Shown here piece by piece: positions 53,839-63,268 of a stretch of 64,000 nt of DNA. The position numbers and the translations under genes are program-made. The DNA is taken from assembly GCF_036013525.1 (NCBI RefSeq), contig NZ_CP107853.1, forward strand, positions 12,028,001 through 12,092,000, read 5' to 3'. This DNA comes from Nonomuraea sp. NBC_00507. Lineage in GTDB: Bacteria > Actinomycetota > Actinomycetes > Streptosporangiales > Streptosporangiaceae. Within the stretch, counting starts at the first letter, position 1; every line of letters begins with the position of its first letter. The notes under the pieces are model-generated. The model did not search any database. It was not told the origin of the DNA and saw nothing but the letters and a program-made list of their open reading frames with translations.

Positions 53839-54615
53839 ATGGGCGAGCATCACGACACCGAGGCGAGCCAACGCTACGCCTCGGCGCCGAGCCGTCGCGA
53901 GGCCATTCTGCGCCGTATCGAGCTCGACGGATACGTCTCGGCCACCGACCTGGTCACCCAGCTCGGCGTCTCCGCGAACACCGTCAGGCGTGACCTGCGC
54001 AGGCTGGCCGGCGACGGGCTGGTCCGTGCGGTGCGCGGCGGGGCCGCTCCGGCGGAGCCGAGCGGCGCCATGCCCTTCACCGACCGATCCGCCCAGGCGG
54101 CCGCCGCCAAGCGGGCGATCGCCGTCGCCGCCGTACGGCATATCGAGCCCGGCACGACCGTGGCCCTCGACTCCGGCACCACCACGTTGGAGATCGCCAA
54201 ACTGCTGCCCGCCGACGCGGGTCTCACTGTGATCACGCACTCGCTGCCGGCCATCGCCGTACTCGCCCCCAGGTCGGACATCTCGTTCATCGGAATCGGC
54301 GGCCACTATGGCAGGGACACCCGCTCCTTCGGCGGGCCCGAGCCCCTGGCGGCCCTGGAGCACCTGCGCGTGCGCACCCTGTTCCTGTCCGCCGCCGCAC
54401 TCGACGGATCCGGCGTCTACGGCTCCAATCCATGCGAGACCGACATCAAGCGCCGGTTCATGTCCATCGCCTGCAGCACCATCGTGGTGGCCGACGTGGG
54501 CAAGTTCTCGATGAGCGCCCCGATCAGGGTGCACAGCTGGGAGCCGGTCGAGCGCCTGGTGACCGACGCCGTGCCGGACGGGTTCAGCGCGGTTCCGGTA
54601 GAGATCGCGTCGTAG
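53839..54615 (+). CDS. DeoR-family transcriptional regulator
   Basis: This 258-residue protein has an N-terminal DeoR winged helix-turn-helix (RREAILRRIELDGYVSATDLVTQLGVSANTVRRDL, in part) and a C-terminal sugar-isomerase-like sensor domain with the family's phosphate-loop-like signature ALDSGTTTLEIA and the later VVADVGKFS. Such regulators usually repress sugar or sugar-phosphate catabolic genes and respond to a phosphorylated sugar. No sugar operon is adjacent, so the target is unclear; it may act on its own promoter, where a clear inverted repeat sits. It appears to lie outside the PKS cluster. Confidence 0.93.
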   Translation: MGEHHDTEASQRYASAPSRREAILRRIELDGYVSATDLVTQLGVSANTVRRDLRRLAGDGLVRAVRGGAAPAEPSGAMPFTDRSAQAAAAKRAIAVAAVRHIEPGTTVALDSGTTTLEIAKLLPADAGLTVITHSLPAIAVLAPRSDISFIGIGGHYGRDTRSFGGPEPLAALEHLRVRTLFLSAAALDGSGVYGSNPCETDIKRRFMSIACSTIVVADVGKFSMSAPIRVHSWEPVERLVTDAVPDGFSAVPVEIAS

Positions 54616-55073
54616 GCGCCCGGCTCAGCCGACCGGCTTCTTGACCGAGACGGGCATGGTCGGGACGGACCTGGCCGGACTGGTGTCCTTCTCGCGCCAG
54701 GCGCCACACCCAGGGTGTCGGCGTTGAAGAACCTTAACCGCGCAGGCGCGTGAGCGCCTGAGGGGTCAGGTGTCGCGCGAGCTCGTCGCGGAGTGCCACG
54801 ATCTGGGCAACGAGCGCATACACAGCTGAGCGCCTCCATCGCTCCATTCCGCGCTGGACCGAAGCTGCCCTGTGTCCTACCGCCAGATCGGCGCGCCGAT
54901 TCGGCATCGTCGAAGATCGCTGGGTGCTCGCGGGATGGCCGCACGTCCGGATACGTGGTGGCCGTCCACCTGGACTTGAGTTGACCGCTCAGCGGGAACG
55001 CTCAACGCGATCGATGCCGGGAGGCTGCCAGCCCGCTCCCCTCGCCACCGCCATCTCAACGGAGAGCAGGTCG
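54616..55073. other. 458-base gap without a supported gene
   Basis: The space lies between the convergent DeoR-family and ankyrin-repeat genes. I see no RNA gene, strong hairpin or credible coding region. A 37-codon minus-strand frame (54734-54847) has a protein-like C-terminus but no start signal. Confidence 0.6.
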
Positions 55074-56492
55074 TTACTGGTTCAAAAACTCCGCAACCTC
55101 CGCGTGGCCGGCATACTGCGCCCATTGCAGTGGCGTGGCATGGTAATCAGAGTCCCGTTTCGACCGGTCAGCGCCGAGTTCCACTAGTGCTTCGGCCATG
55201 GCCAGGTCGCCGGCCAGGGCCGCCTTGTGCAGTGCCGTCCACGGCAGGGCCGCGTTGACGTCGAAGCCCAGCCGGCAGGCCAGCCGCACGGCCGGCGTTC
55301 GCCCATATGTCGCGGCCTTGATGAGCAGATCCCGCCGTTGCGTCAGCAGGCGCTGGACCAGTCTGCGATCGCCGCTCACCAGGCGTTCGAGCTGCTCGCG
55401 ATCCCCTCGCATGATCGCCGCCTCGGCCGAGTCCAGACCGCGCAGCGCGCCGGAGGCCCCTGCGGCGGCCAGGATCTGTGCCGTCTCCGTATGCCCGCCC
55501 AACTGCGCCGCCTCCAGCGCCGTGTGGCTGCCGAAGGCGGGGTGGCCCTTGGCGTTCACCGGCGCGCCGTGCGCGAGCAGGCACCGCACCCGGCGTGTCT
55601 GACCATGCAGCGCGGCCATCACGACCGCGCTCTCCAGCATGCGGGCCGGTGCGTCCAGCACCTGCCCCAGCCTGGCCCGCCACGGCCCGCCGCCTCCGTG
55701 GCCGAGCCCGAACTCCAGCAGTAGCTCCAGGTAGCCGGTGTCGTCGCCCAGAAGTCCGCGGTTGTACAGTGCTTGGCCGTCGTTGGCGTCGGCACCGGCC
55801 TCCAGCAGTACTCGGGCCACCTGCAGGTCCTGCGGGTGCGCCGGCTGTCCGAGTTCCCCGCCGCCCAGTGCCCCGGTCAACGCGGTGAACGGCGGCGCCA
55901 GCCCCTCGAGAAGGTAGCCGGCGTTCGGATCGGCCCCCGCCTGAAGCAAGACCCGCGCGGTCCCGGCGGCGTCAGCCTGAGGCACTCGCGAATAGGTCAG
56001 GTACAGAAGGGGCTCCCAGCCGAACGGGCCGCCCTGTGCCCGCGCCAGCGTGGGCTGAGCCGCCACCGCACGTTCGACTCCCGCCGCATCGCCGGTCGCC
56101 GCCAGCGTCCATACCGACGCAACGGCTATCTGCGGATTCGCGGCCAGCAATCGGACCGCCGCCTCGTACCGGGCGGGACCGTTGTAGGTCAAGCAGGCCA
56201 GTCGCAGGAATTCGGCCGCCAGGTCGGCCGACGGCCCTACCTCATCAGGTCGGCGCGCGAACTCCCCCACCATCGCCATGTGGGCGCGCAGCCGCGCCCA
56301 GCTCGTGAAGCCGTACTTGCGGGCCACGACCAGCTGTGCGCCGGCCAAACGCAGCTCTGACAATGACCCCGGGTGCAACGCCTCCGCAGTCGCGAGCGCG
56401 CGAGTCTCGCCCGCACGTACGCCACGCAGTAGCTGCTTGGCCTCGTTCTTCAGGTGCTCGAAGCTGGGGTTTTCGGGCAGACGGTTCGCCAC
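55074..56492 (-). CDS. Ankyrin-repeat protein
   Basis: This 472-residue protein begins with a conserved helical segment (LPENPSFEHLKNEAKQLLRG, then YGFTSWARLRAHM). It carries several ankyrin-type repeats, for example ARVLLQAGADPNAG, ARVLLEAGADAND, VRCLLAHGAPVNAKG, ALEAAQLGGHTETAQIL, WTALHKAALAGDLAMAEALVELGAD and TPLQWAQYAGHAEVAEFL at the very end. There is no signal peptide or membrane span. Proteins with this N-terminus plus ankyrin repeats are common in actinomycetes and have no established function; a protein-binding role is likely. It stands alone, convergent with the DeoR-family gene. Confidence 0.88.
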   Translation of the reverse strand: MANRLPENPSFEHLKNEAKQLLRGVRAGETRALATAEALHPGSLSELRLAGAQLVVARKYGFTSWARLRAHMAMVGEFARRPDEVGPSADLAAEFLRLACLTYNGPARYEAAVRLLAANPQIAVASVWTLAATGDAAGVERAVAAQPTLARAQGGPFGWEPLLYLTYSRVPQADAAGTARVLLQAGADPNAGYLLEGLAPPFTALTGALGGGELGQPAHPQDLQVARVLLEAGADANDGQALYNRGLLGDDTGYLELLLEFGLGHGGGGPWRARLGQVLDAPARMLESAVVMAALHGQTRRVRCLLAHGAPVNAKGHPAFGSHTALEAAQLGGHTETAQILAAAGASGALRGLDSAEAAIMRGDREQLERLVSGDRRLVQRLLTQRRDLLIKAATYGRTPAVRLACRLGFDVNAALPWTALHKAALAGDLAMAEALVELGADRSKRDSDYHATPLQWAQYAGHAEVAEFLNQ

Positions 56493-56785
56493 GAAGACCT
56501 CCCTTTCGGATCTTGCCCGACGTCCGCATCTTCGGGCCGAAAAGGAGGAATGACACCATGAAACAGGCTAGGAATCGGGTGAGCTGAGCCCTTTCCGCGG
56601 ACCGGGTGCGCCCCGCAGCGCCAACGCGAGCCTACCCCATCATCCCGTTTCAGGAGGATCGCGAAAGCGTCTCACGCCACCGATCACAGCTGGCTTGCCG
56701 TCCATGTGTGTGAGAAGGAGCGGCAGGCCGAGCAGACGCCGGCCACGCGGATCTGCAGTCGCATCCCCGTGGAGGTGACCGATGG

Positions 56786-57739
56786 TCACCTCAACCCGGT
56801 CGGCCGGCTTGCTTCGGGTTCGGGGAGCCAGGCGTCGTCCGGTGCCGACAGCCAGTCGTGTGTGGCGGTCAGGTCGTCCACTGCCTCGTGGAGGGCGCGC
56901 AGGCCGGGGTGATCGAGGTCGGCGCGCCACACCATCGTCCAGGGGAACAGGGCGACCGGGTCGTTGAGCGGACGCAGGACAGCGCCGGGTACGGCCGGCT
57001 GAGTGGTCATGGTGAGGATGGGGGCGCTGCGGTCGCGGATGTGCTGGCCGAGCTCATCGCCGCCCTGGACGTGTGGGTGTGCCATGGCCGGATCGACCCC
57101 GAAGGGCGCCAGCAACTGGAGCACTGCGTGCTCCCAGCCCGGTGTCGCGTGGTTGCCGGCGCGGATGCACACCCCGGTGCCGCGCAGCGACTCCAGTGAC
57201 ACGACGTCCATCCGGGCCAGCGGGTGGTGTTCGGGCAACAGCACAGCGATGGGCTCGTACCGGACAACGCGGTAGCGCACCCCCTTGAGCAGCCCCGGAT
57301 CGCGGCCGAACGTGACATCCAGCCGTTCGGACAGCACCAGCGGCACAGCCGCCTCGGTGCCGGTGTGGAAGCGGGCGAAGAACTCCACGCCTGGAGCCCG
57401 CTCACGCGCCGCCGTCAGCACCAGCGCGGGGGTGAGGCCGGAGCCGACGACGTCGACGGTCAATGAGCGTGGCTGGCCGCGCAGGTCCAGCACGGTCGAG
57501 TCGTAGAGCGCCAGGATTTCTCGCGCCCGGCCCAGGAGCAGACTGCCTGCCGACGTGAGCGTGACACGGCGGGTGGTGCGCTCCAGCAACCGGACGCCCA
57601 TCCGATCCTCCAGGCGCTGGATGTCGCGGCTGAGGACCTGCTGCGCCAGGAAGAGCCGTTGGGCGGCACGGCTGAAATGCAGTTCCTCCGCCACAGCAAC
57701 GAAGTTGCGCAGCAGCCGCATCTCCACGTCGTCAGGCAC
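56786..57739 (-). CDS. LysR-family transcriptional regulator
   Basis: This 317-residue protein has an N-terminal LysR helix-turn-helix ([38 protein letters not shown], in part; [15 protein letters not shown]) and a periplasmic-binding-like effector domain (about residues 90-300). It is divergent from an MFS transporter gene across 121 bases, the classic arrangement in which the regulator controls its neighbour. The start is GTG at 57739; a later in-frame ATG (57721) would also keep the domain intact. Confidence 0.92.
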   Translation of the reverse strand: MPDDVEMRLLRNFVAVAEELHFSRAAQRLFLAQQVLSRDIQRLEDRMGVRLLERTTRRVTLTSAGSLLLGRAREILALYDSTVLDLRGQPRSLTVDVVGSGLTPALVLTAARERAPGVEFFARFHTGTEAAVPLVLSERLDVTFGRDPGLLKGVRYRVVRYEPIAVLLPEHHPLARMDVVSLESLRGTGVCIRAGNHATPGWEHAVLQLLAPFGVDPAMAHPHVQGGDELGQHIRDRSAPILTMTTQPAVPGAVLRPLNDPVALFPWTMVWRADLDHPGLRALHEAVDDLTATHDWLSAPDDAWLPEPEASRPTGLR

Positions 57740-57761
57740 GGCTCCGTTCTACCCGATTAAC

Positions 57762-57795
57762 ACACTTGGCGCGTAAGTATCACTCGAACAAGTGT
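57762..57795. promoter_or_regulatory. Inverted repeat between LysR and MFS genes
   Basis: ACACTTG (57762-57768) and CAAGTGT (57789-57795) form a 7-bp inverted repeat with 20 bases between arms, centred in the divergent gap. It is a candidate LysR-type binding site; the spacing is wider than the usual T-N11-A box. Confidence 0.35.
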
Positions 57796-57860
57796 TGGAC
57801 CCTGCGCGGTGGCGTCGGCCAGGATCGCATCACGAGATCCACCGTGGAAGGGAGGGCATC

Positions 57861-59090
57861 ATGGCCGCACGAGGCACGATCACGGTCCACTACGGATTGA
57901 CCGGTGTGCTGAATGCGTTGTGGGGCGCCACACTCCCCGCCACGGACGCACGGCTGGACCTCGGTGCAGGGCTGCTGGGCGGCCTCCTGATGGCCCTGGC
58001 CGCCGGGGCGCTCGCGGCGATGCCGGTTGCCGGATGGCTGGCTGATCGGTGGGGCGGGCGGCGCGTGCTGAAGGCAGCCGCTCCGGCTGCATCGTTCGCA
58101 CTGACCGGCCCCGCCCTCGCGGCCTCCGTCGACTCGCTGATGATCGCCGCCGCCGTCCTCGGAATGTCGATGGGGGTGCTCAACGTGGCATTGAGCGTTC
58201 AGGCCGTGGCCGTCGAACGTGCGCTGGCGCGGCCCATCATGGCAACGATGCACGGCACCTGGACGCTGGGTGCGGTGGCGGGCGGCGCGGTGGTCACGAC
58301 CGCTCTTCGTGTCGGTACGGACGCGCGGCTGCTGATGGCCGCCGGTGCCCTCACGCTGGCTCTGGCCATGCTGGCGGCCGGCGGCAAGCTGGACGAGCCG
58401 ACGCCACCGAACCCGGATGTCCGAGCGGAAAGCTGCACCGTACAGAGGTCTGCGCCGCTCCGCCCAGGGCTGGTGATCGCCCTTGGGGTGGTCGGTGCCG
58501 CCGCCTTCATCACGGAAGGCGCCGCCACGGACTGGGCAGGTGTGCACGCCACCCGGACACTCGGTGGCGATCCGGCGACAGGCTCGCTGGTGTACACGGT
58601 CTTCTTCGCGGCGATGACGCTGGTGCGTTTCGTCGCGGACGCCGTACGCGCCCGGCTAGGCGCCGTACGCACCATCCGGCTGGCCGGCGGCGCCGCCACC
58701 GCCGGATATGGGCTGGTGCTGCTGGCGGGCGCACTACCCGCGGCCGCGTCGACGCGCGTGGCATGCGCCATCGCCGGTTGGGCCCTCGCCGGGGCCGGCA
58801 TGGCGGTGGTGTGGCCGATCGTGACCAGCCTGCTCGGAGCCGCCGACGGGAGCGCTCAACGGCTCTCCATGGTCACCACCATCAGCTACGGCGGGGGCCT
58901 GATCGGACCGGCGCTCATCGGCTACGTCGCCACGGCGGTGACGCTACCGCTGGCCCTGATGATCCCGGCGGTCTTGGCCCTGGTCGTGGCGGCCGCGGCA
59001 CCGCTCCTGTTCGCCGCGGTCATCCGGACCCATACCACCACTTCTCACGCTCGCCGTGGAGCCGATGCCCCCGTTCCACGACATGACTGA
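57861..59090 (+). CDS. MFS transporter
   Basis: This 409-residue membrane protein has about 12 hydrophobic spans and the major facilitator loop motif between spans 2 and 3 (GWLADRWGGRRVL). The second half starts near residue 205 (LRPGLVIALGVVGAAAFITEGAATDWAGV), a segment shared with fucose/inner-membrane YbjJ-like MFS proteins. The substrate is unknown. The ATG at 57861 follows GGAAGGGAGGG; the open frame continues 23 codons upstream without a better site. It is divergent from the LysR gene and followed by a hydrolase gene after 59 bases. Confidence 0.9.
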   Translation: MAARGTITVHYGLTGVLNALWGATLPATDARLDLGAGLLGGLLMALAAGALAAMPVAGWLADRWGGRRVLKAAAPAASFALTGPALAASVDSLMIAAAVLGMSMGVLNVALSVQAVAVERALARPIMATMHGTWTLGAVAGGAVVTTALRVGTDARLLMAAGALTLALAMLAAGGKLDEPTPPNPDVRAESCTVQRSAPLRPGLVIALGVVGAAAFITEGAATDWAGVHATRTLGGDPATGSLVYTVFFAAMTLVRFVADAVRARLGAVRTIRLAGGAATAGYGLVLLAGALPAAASTRVACAIAGWALAGAGMAVVWPIVTSLLGAADGSAQRLSMVTTISYGGGLIGPALIGYVATAVTLPLALMIPAVLALVVAAAAPLLFAAVIRTHTTTSHARRGADAPVPRHD

Positions 59091-59149
59091 CCTGCCCGGC
59101 CGCATGGTCGGCCGGAACTCCAACCCCATAACCAGAAGGACTCACTCCC

Positions 59150-59983
59150 ATGACCCAGTCGTCGGCCGTTCGCGCCACCAGCCACATCATCGAGATCCCG
59201 GGCGGACGCCTGTATTACGAGGTACGCGGTCAGGGTCCGCTCGTGGCGCTCGTCGGCGCCCCGATGGACGCCACCTCCTTCGCGCCGCTGGCCGACCTGC
59301 TGGCCTCCGACCACACCGTGCTCACCACCGATCCGCGCGGCATCAACCGCAGCCCGCTCGATGACCCCGGCCAGGATTCCACCCCGCCGCTGCGCGCCGT
59401 CGACCTGTCCCGGCTGCTGACACATCTGGACGCCGGACCGGCCACGATCCTGGGCTCCAGCGGCGGCGCGGTCACCGCCCTGGCACTGGCGCAGATCCAT
59501 CCCAAGCAGGTCCGCACCGTCATCGCCCACGAACCCCCGCTGATCGAGCTGCTGGCAGATCGTGAGCGGCTCCACGCCACAACCGAGGACATCATCGCCA
59601 CACACCTCGCCGGCGACGTCGTCGGGGCCTGGGCAAAGTTCATGGCCCAGGCCAACATCATCATGCCCGAGGGCGCGTTGGAGACGATGTTCGGCGGGGA
59701 TCGCAATCAGCAGCAAGTCGCCGACGAACGCCGCTGGTTCGCCCACGAGCTGCGGGACACCACCCGATGGCAGCCTGACCTGGACGTCCTGCGCGCGACC
59801 CCGATCGACATCGTGGTCGGCATCGGCGAGGACTCGACCGGGCAGCTGTGCGACCGCACCTCTCGGGCGCTGGCCACGGCACTGGGCCTAGAGCCCACGC
59901 CCTTCCCCGGCGACCACACCGGCTTCGCAGAGGACCCCGATCGCTTCGCCACCCGGCTGCGGGAAGTCTTGCGCGAGCGCTGA
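59150..59983 (+). CDS. Alpha/beta hydrolase
   Basis: This 277-residue protein has the alpha/beta hydrolase fold: IPGGRLYYEVRGQGP, then VGAPMDATSF (oxyanion region, where many have HG), the nucleophile elbow LGSSGGAVTAL and a C-terminal His in GDHTGFAEDPDRF. The acid is probably in VVGIGEDS. The substrate is not evident. It lies downstream of the MFS gene and upstream of a DinB-fold gene, and could be in the same transcript. Confidence 0.9.
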   Translation: MTQSSAVRATSHIIEIPGGRLYYEVRGQGPLVALVGAPMDATSFAPLADLLASDHTVLTTDPRGINRSPLDDPGQDSTPPLRAVDLSRLLTHLDAGPATILGSSGGAVTALALAQIHPKQVRTVIAHEPPLIELLADRERLHATTEDIIATHLAGDVVGAWAKFMAQANIIMPEGALETMFGGDRNQQQVADERRWFAHELRDTTRWQPDLDVLRATPIDIVVGIGEDSTGQLCDRTSRALATALGLEPTPFPGDHTGFAEDPDRFATRLREVLRER

Positions 59984-60073
59984 AACCGGAACATCTCCGC
60001 CAGGACCAAGACACCAACCGGGGACGTACGCGAGGCCGGGCTCTGGGCATTCCTGACACAGCGAAGGATAGAC

Positions 60074-60712
60074 GTGAACGAGATTTGGGCCGTGGTCCAC
60101 GCCGAACGGGCGGCGCTGATCCGGGACCTGGAGACACTCCCCACCGAGCGGTGGGCCACACCGTCACTATGTCCCGGCTGGGACGTTCACGACGTAGTGG
60201 CCCATCTCGCAGATGACGCCAAGACCACCCGCCTGGGCTTCCTTCTGCGTCTTGCCGCCGCCCGCTTTGACTTCGACCGCTACAACACCGCGGGAATCGC
60301 GCGGGAGCGTACCGATGAACCACAACTCACGCTCGCCGCGTTCCGCGCGACGAGCCACAGGACCACCAGCGCCCCAGTGCCGAAGGCCACCCGGCTCGTC
60401 GAAGCGTTCGTACACGGAGAAGACATCCGGCGCCCTCTGGGCCTCAACCGGGACTATCCGGTCGCGCACGTTGCCACCGCGCTTCGTTACCAGATCAGCA
60501 CCGGCGCGGCGCTCGGCGGAGGCAAAGAACGAGCACATGGACTGCGCTTGATGGCGACCGACGCGAGTATCGATGCCGGCGAAGGACCGGAGGTGCGCGG
60601 CACCGCCTTGGCGCTTCTGCTGGCAGTGTCCGGGCGGCCCATTGGCTCAGATGAGCTCACGGGCCCAGCCGCCCCAGCCCTTACCCGAAACGGAGGACCT
60701 CACCATGGTTGA
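60074..60712 (+). CDS. Maleylpyruvate isomerase-fold (mycothiol-dependent/DinB-like) protein
   Basis: This 212-residue protein has the N-terminal pattern of the actinobacterial mycothiol maleylpyruvate isomerase superfamily: LIRDLETLPTERWATPSLCPGWDVHDVVAHLADD with the metal-ligand His in DVVAHLAD, and a second conserved region VEAFVHGEDIRRPLG with another His. The family is broadly mycothiol-linked; the specific reaction here is unknown. It starts at GTG 60074 with GAAGGA upstream. Confidence 0.88.
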   Translation: MNEIWAVVHAERAALIRDLETLPTERWATPSLCPGWDVHDVVAHLADDAKTTRLGFLLRLAAARFDFDRYNTAGIARERTDEPQLTLAAFRATSHRTTSAPVPKATRLVEAFVHGEDIRRPLGLNRDYPVAHVATALRYQISTGAALGGGKERAHGLRLMATDASIDAGEGPEVRGTALALLLAVSGRPIGSDELTGPAAPALTRNGGPHHG

Positions 60713-61106
60713 CAACAAGAGACACTGCCGCTGGCGGAGTTCCTGCAGCAGGCACGACAACGTGTGTCACCCTCAGCAGCCATGCCTTGAGCGGCGCGAC
60801 CGGCGTGGCCACACTGATCCGCAGCCACTGGGCCATCAAGGCCCTGCCACGCTGCCGCCAGCCACTACCGCGGCCATCCCTCAGACGGTCTTCAAAGGCC
60901 GGCTCCCCTAGACGCTTTCCGAATGCCCAGGAGGTGTACATACCGGGACGGCGAGGACTTCGACGTCGACTGGTGCCACCTGCTCTTCCTGCGGCCCGCT
61001 GATCGGTACGGTCCGCGGGCCGCAGGGGATACGGCACTCGTGAAAGCGGCGATGGCCTGGGACCACCTCGACGAGTGCCGTGGACCTGCCCGGCATCGGG
61101 GGCCGA
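60713..61106. other. 394-base gap with possible gene debris
   Basis: No intact gene is present. Around 60770-60960 one frame reads VATLIRSHWAIKAL followed by a degraded stretch, resembling the I-R-x-H-W-x-I-E-x-L segment of ISAs1-type transposases. Just upstream, a different frame reads LAEFLQQARQRVSP, similar to the start of short XRE-type regulators. Both are too short and frameshifted to call as genes. Confidence 0.3.
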
Positions 61107-62069
61107 TCAGTTGTAGAGGGGGTTGTCCGGAAGCCTCTCCGGGGTGACGAGGAGGCGGACGTGACCGGGCTTCACCGGCTCGGCGTCCCAGACCCGCCAG
61201 TCCCGGCCGACCTCGTCCTCGGGGACCGGCTCAAAAGACAGGGACGTTCTGGTCGGCTCCCCGCCGTCCGAGGGGCCACCCCCGGAGGCACCGCCGGAGA
61301 CGCCGGCGCCCGTGTGGATGCGGCTGTAGGTGACGGTCAGGTTCCGCTTGCCGATCTCGGGAAGCAGCTCGACCACCGTACGGCCGTCCCTCATGGGGAC
61401 GCCTTCAAGCGCCTCACCCGGCGCGGCGGCGGAGGCGTCGTTCTGGTAGGACTCACCGGCTTTCGCCTCGCGGCCGATCTCGACCTCGGCATGACCGGTG
61501 AGGTCGGCGGAGACGCGCAGGGTCATCCAGCAGCTCCCGCTAGTGCACTCGTCGACCTCCATGCTGCCCGACAAGCCGACGGACTCGGGTGATCCGGTGC
61601 CGCCGGTGGGCTCGGCGGATCCGATGCGGCCCACCTTGCCGACACCGCTGGGCGAGGAGGGCACCAGGCGAAGATCGACGTCCAGGCCCACGGCGGCAAA
61701 GGCCTCGGTGAACCTGCGATGGTCGGCGTAGGGGTCTTTGATCCTGGCCACCCATTTGTCGCCTTCTCGCTGGAGCTCGATGGCGGAGTTGGCGTACACG
61801 GTGGCGTCCGGGCCGGCGAGCAGGCCGGGCCCCAGTACCACGACGGCCGCGGCGGCACCGGTCACGACTGCCGCAGCCACGGCCAGACGCGCCTTCCCGC
61901 GGCGGACAGGACGTGGCGCGGCCCCGCGCGCCGTGTCGGTCGCGGGAGTGATGTCGCCGGCGACGATCGAGGTGAACAGGTCCCGGGCGGCGTCGGTGGA
62001 CGCCTGGCCGTCCAGAGTCTCGTCGCTGACCTTGGCCAGCCGGTCCAGGATGGGGCGGGTGTCAGTCAT
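61107..62069 (-). CDS. Single-span membrane protein co-encoded with ECF sigma factor (putative anti-sigma)
   Basis: This 320-residue protein has a short cytoplasmic N-terminal region (residues 1-57), a basic patch, one hydrophobic span (about 59-83, AVAAAVVTGAAAAVVVLG) and a long extracytoplasmic domain with two Cys in ECTSGSCW. Its ATG overlaps the sigma factor stop by four bases (ATGA, 62066-62069). That pairing suggests a membrane-bound partner or anti-sigma factor, but I do not see a zinc-binding anti-sigma motif (HxxxCxxC) in the N-terminal region, so the role is inferred from context. Confidence 0.8.
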   Translation of the reverse strand: MTDTRPILDRLAKVSDETLDGQASTDAARDLFTSIVAGDITPATDTARGAAPRPVRRGKARLAVAAAVVTGAAAAVVVLGPGLLAGPDATVYANSAIELQREGDKWVARIKDPYADHRRFTEAFAAVGLDVDLRLVPSSPSGVGKVGRIGSAEPTGGTGSPESVGLSGSMEVDECTSGSCWMTLRVSADLTGHAEVEIGREAKAGESYQNDASAAAPGEALEGVPMRDGRTVVELLPEIGKRNLTVTYSRIHTGAGVSGGASGGGPSDGGEPTRTSLSFEPVPEDEVGRDWRVWDAEPVKPGHVRLLVTPERLPDNPLYN

Positions 62070-62671
62070 GGGTTCCTCTCTGCCGAGATCCTCGTTGCCG
62101 GAGCGGTGTGGTGCGCGGAGAGGCCGGCGCGCCCCAGGGCGCGGGCCAGCCGTTTACGCGCGCGGAAGAGCCGAATGCGTACGGCGTTGGACGAGCGGCC
62201 CAGCACCTGAGCAATCTGGGCGGTGTCCAGGCCCTCCCACGCCAGCAGGGACAGCACTTCACGGTCCTCTTCCGGCAATGACCGGAAGACGCTAGTGATG
62301 GCCAAGAGGCCGAGACTCTCTTCGGGACCCGGGAAGAACGGGGCTATCGTGTCGGCCAGCGCCTGCCGGTGATGCCGGCGGCGCCGCTCCCCTCGGTAGT
62401 GGTTGGCCAGGGCCATGCGGGCCACGCCGTACAGCCACAGCGTGGCCTCTTCCCCCGGCGGCACGTCCTCGATGCGACGCCAGGCGATGGCGAAGGTCTC
62501 CGCCACCACATCAGAGGCGTCCTCAGGCGATTCACAACGGCGAACGGCGTAGCCAAGGATCTGCTTGTAGGAGCGGTGATAGACCTCTTCAAAACGTTTG
62601 ACACGCTCATCTTCCACAGGCGAATCCCATGGTCGGCCTCCTCGGGGGGTGGGGTCAGCTCGGATCTTCAC
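62066..62671 (-). CDS. ECF-type RNA polymerase sigma factor
   Basis: This 201-residue protein has sigma region 2 (FEEVYHRSYKQILGYAVRRC, DASDVVAETFAIAWRRIEDVP, WLYGVARMALANHYR) and region 4 (FRSLPEEDREVLSLLAWEGLDTAQIAQVL, RSSNAVRIRLFRARKRL), the size and layout of an extracytoplasmic-function sigma factor. A start at GTG 62671 gives about 20 extra N-terminal residues before region 2; GTG 62617 is an alternative but neither has a strong ribosome-binding site. It overlaps the downstream membrane-protein gene. Confidence 0.93.
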   Translation of the reverse strand: MKIRADPTPRGGRPWDSPVEDERVKRFEEVYHRSYKQILGYAVRRCESPEDASDVVAETFAIAWRRIEDVPPGEEATLWLYGVARMALANHYRGERRRRHHRQALADTIAPFFPGPEESLGLLAITSVFRSLPEEDREVLSLLAWEGLDTAQIAQVLGRSSNAVRIRLFRARKRLARALGRAGLSAHHTAPATRISAERNP

Positions 62672-63268
62672 TCATCCGGTTCATGTCCGAAGAGGCTGGA
62701 GCTATTTCAAATACGTCTGCACATACGTCGAGACGCGGACGCGATCGGCTTGAGAGAAACGACGGGCCGCGGGTCGTGCTCGCGACGGGACCGGAGTCCG
62801 AACGTCCGATCCAGACCGTTCGATCTACCCCCATGATCTCGCACAGCTACCACGACGTTCACACCCGACCGCCACCACACCAGCCTTATCTACCTGCGAA
62901 AACAGGATGGAGGCCTCTCGCTGATGCCCGATGCGGTCGCCTCTTTCCTGACATGCTGCTTCCACGCCGAGATGACGGGCCGGATCAGCTCCCACCTCGT
63001 CGGAGAGATCGCCGGAGCATGGCATGCGCTCGCCATGATTGCCAGTTGAGCGCATCTACACCCTGACATCGCTTCTTAGTCGCTGGCAGATGGGGCTACA
63101 GCGCTCGGCGACGGCCGGGCGGACCGCGGACGAGCCTGCCGGGTGTGATGTCCACCGCGCACGCCGAGGGCGCACTGAAGGAACTCCACCATCCGACATA
63201 GGGATCCCGGCCACACGGCAGCGCATCACTGACAGGAGATGTCAGCGGATCCTCCTTACGGTTCCCCT
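62672..63268. other. 597-base gap without a supported gene
   Basis: This region lies between the divergent sigma-factor and small-hypothetical genes and is noticeably less G/C-biased than the rest. A 41-codon plus-strand frame (62924-63049) reads like a protein end (HLVGEIAGAWHALAM) but lacks support. No RNA gene or strong hairpin was recognised. Confidence 0.5.

Noticed and set aside
54734..54847. 37-codon minus-strand frame with a protein-like end (HLTPQALTRLRG)
   Set aside because: No ribosome-binding site, no recognised family and too short; at best a gene remnant.
62924..63049. 41-codon plus-strand frame in the sigma-factor upstream gap
   Set aside because: No start signal and no recognised similarity.
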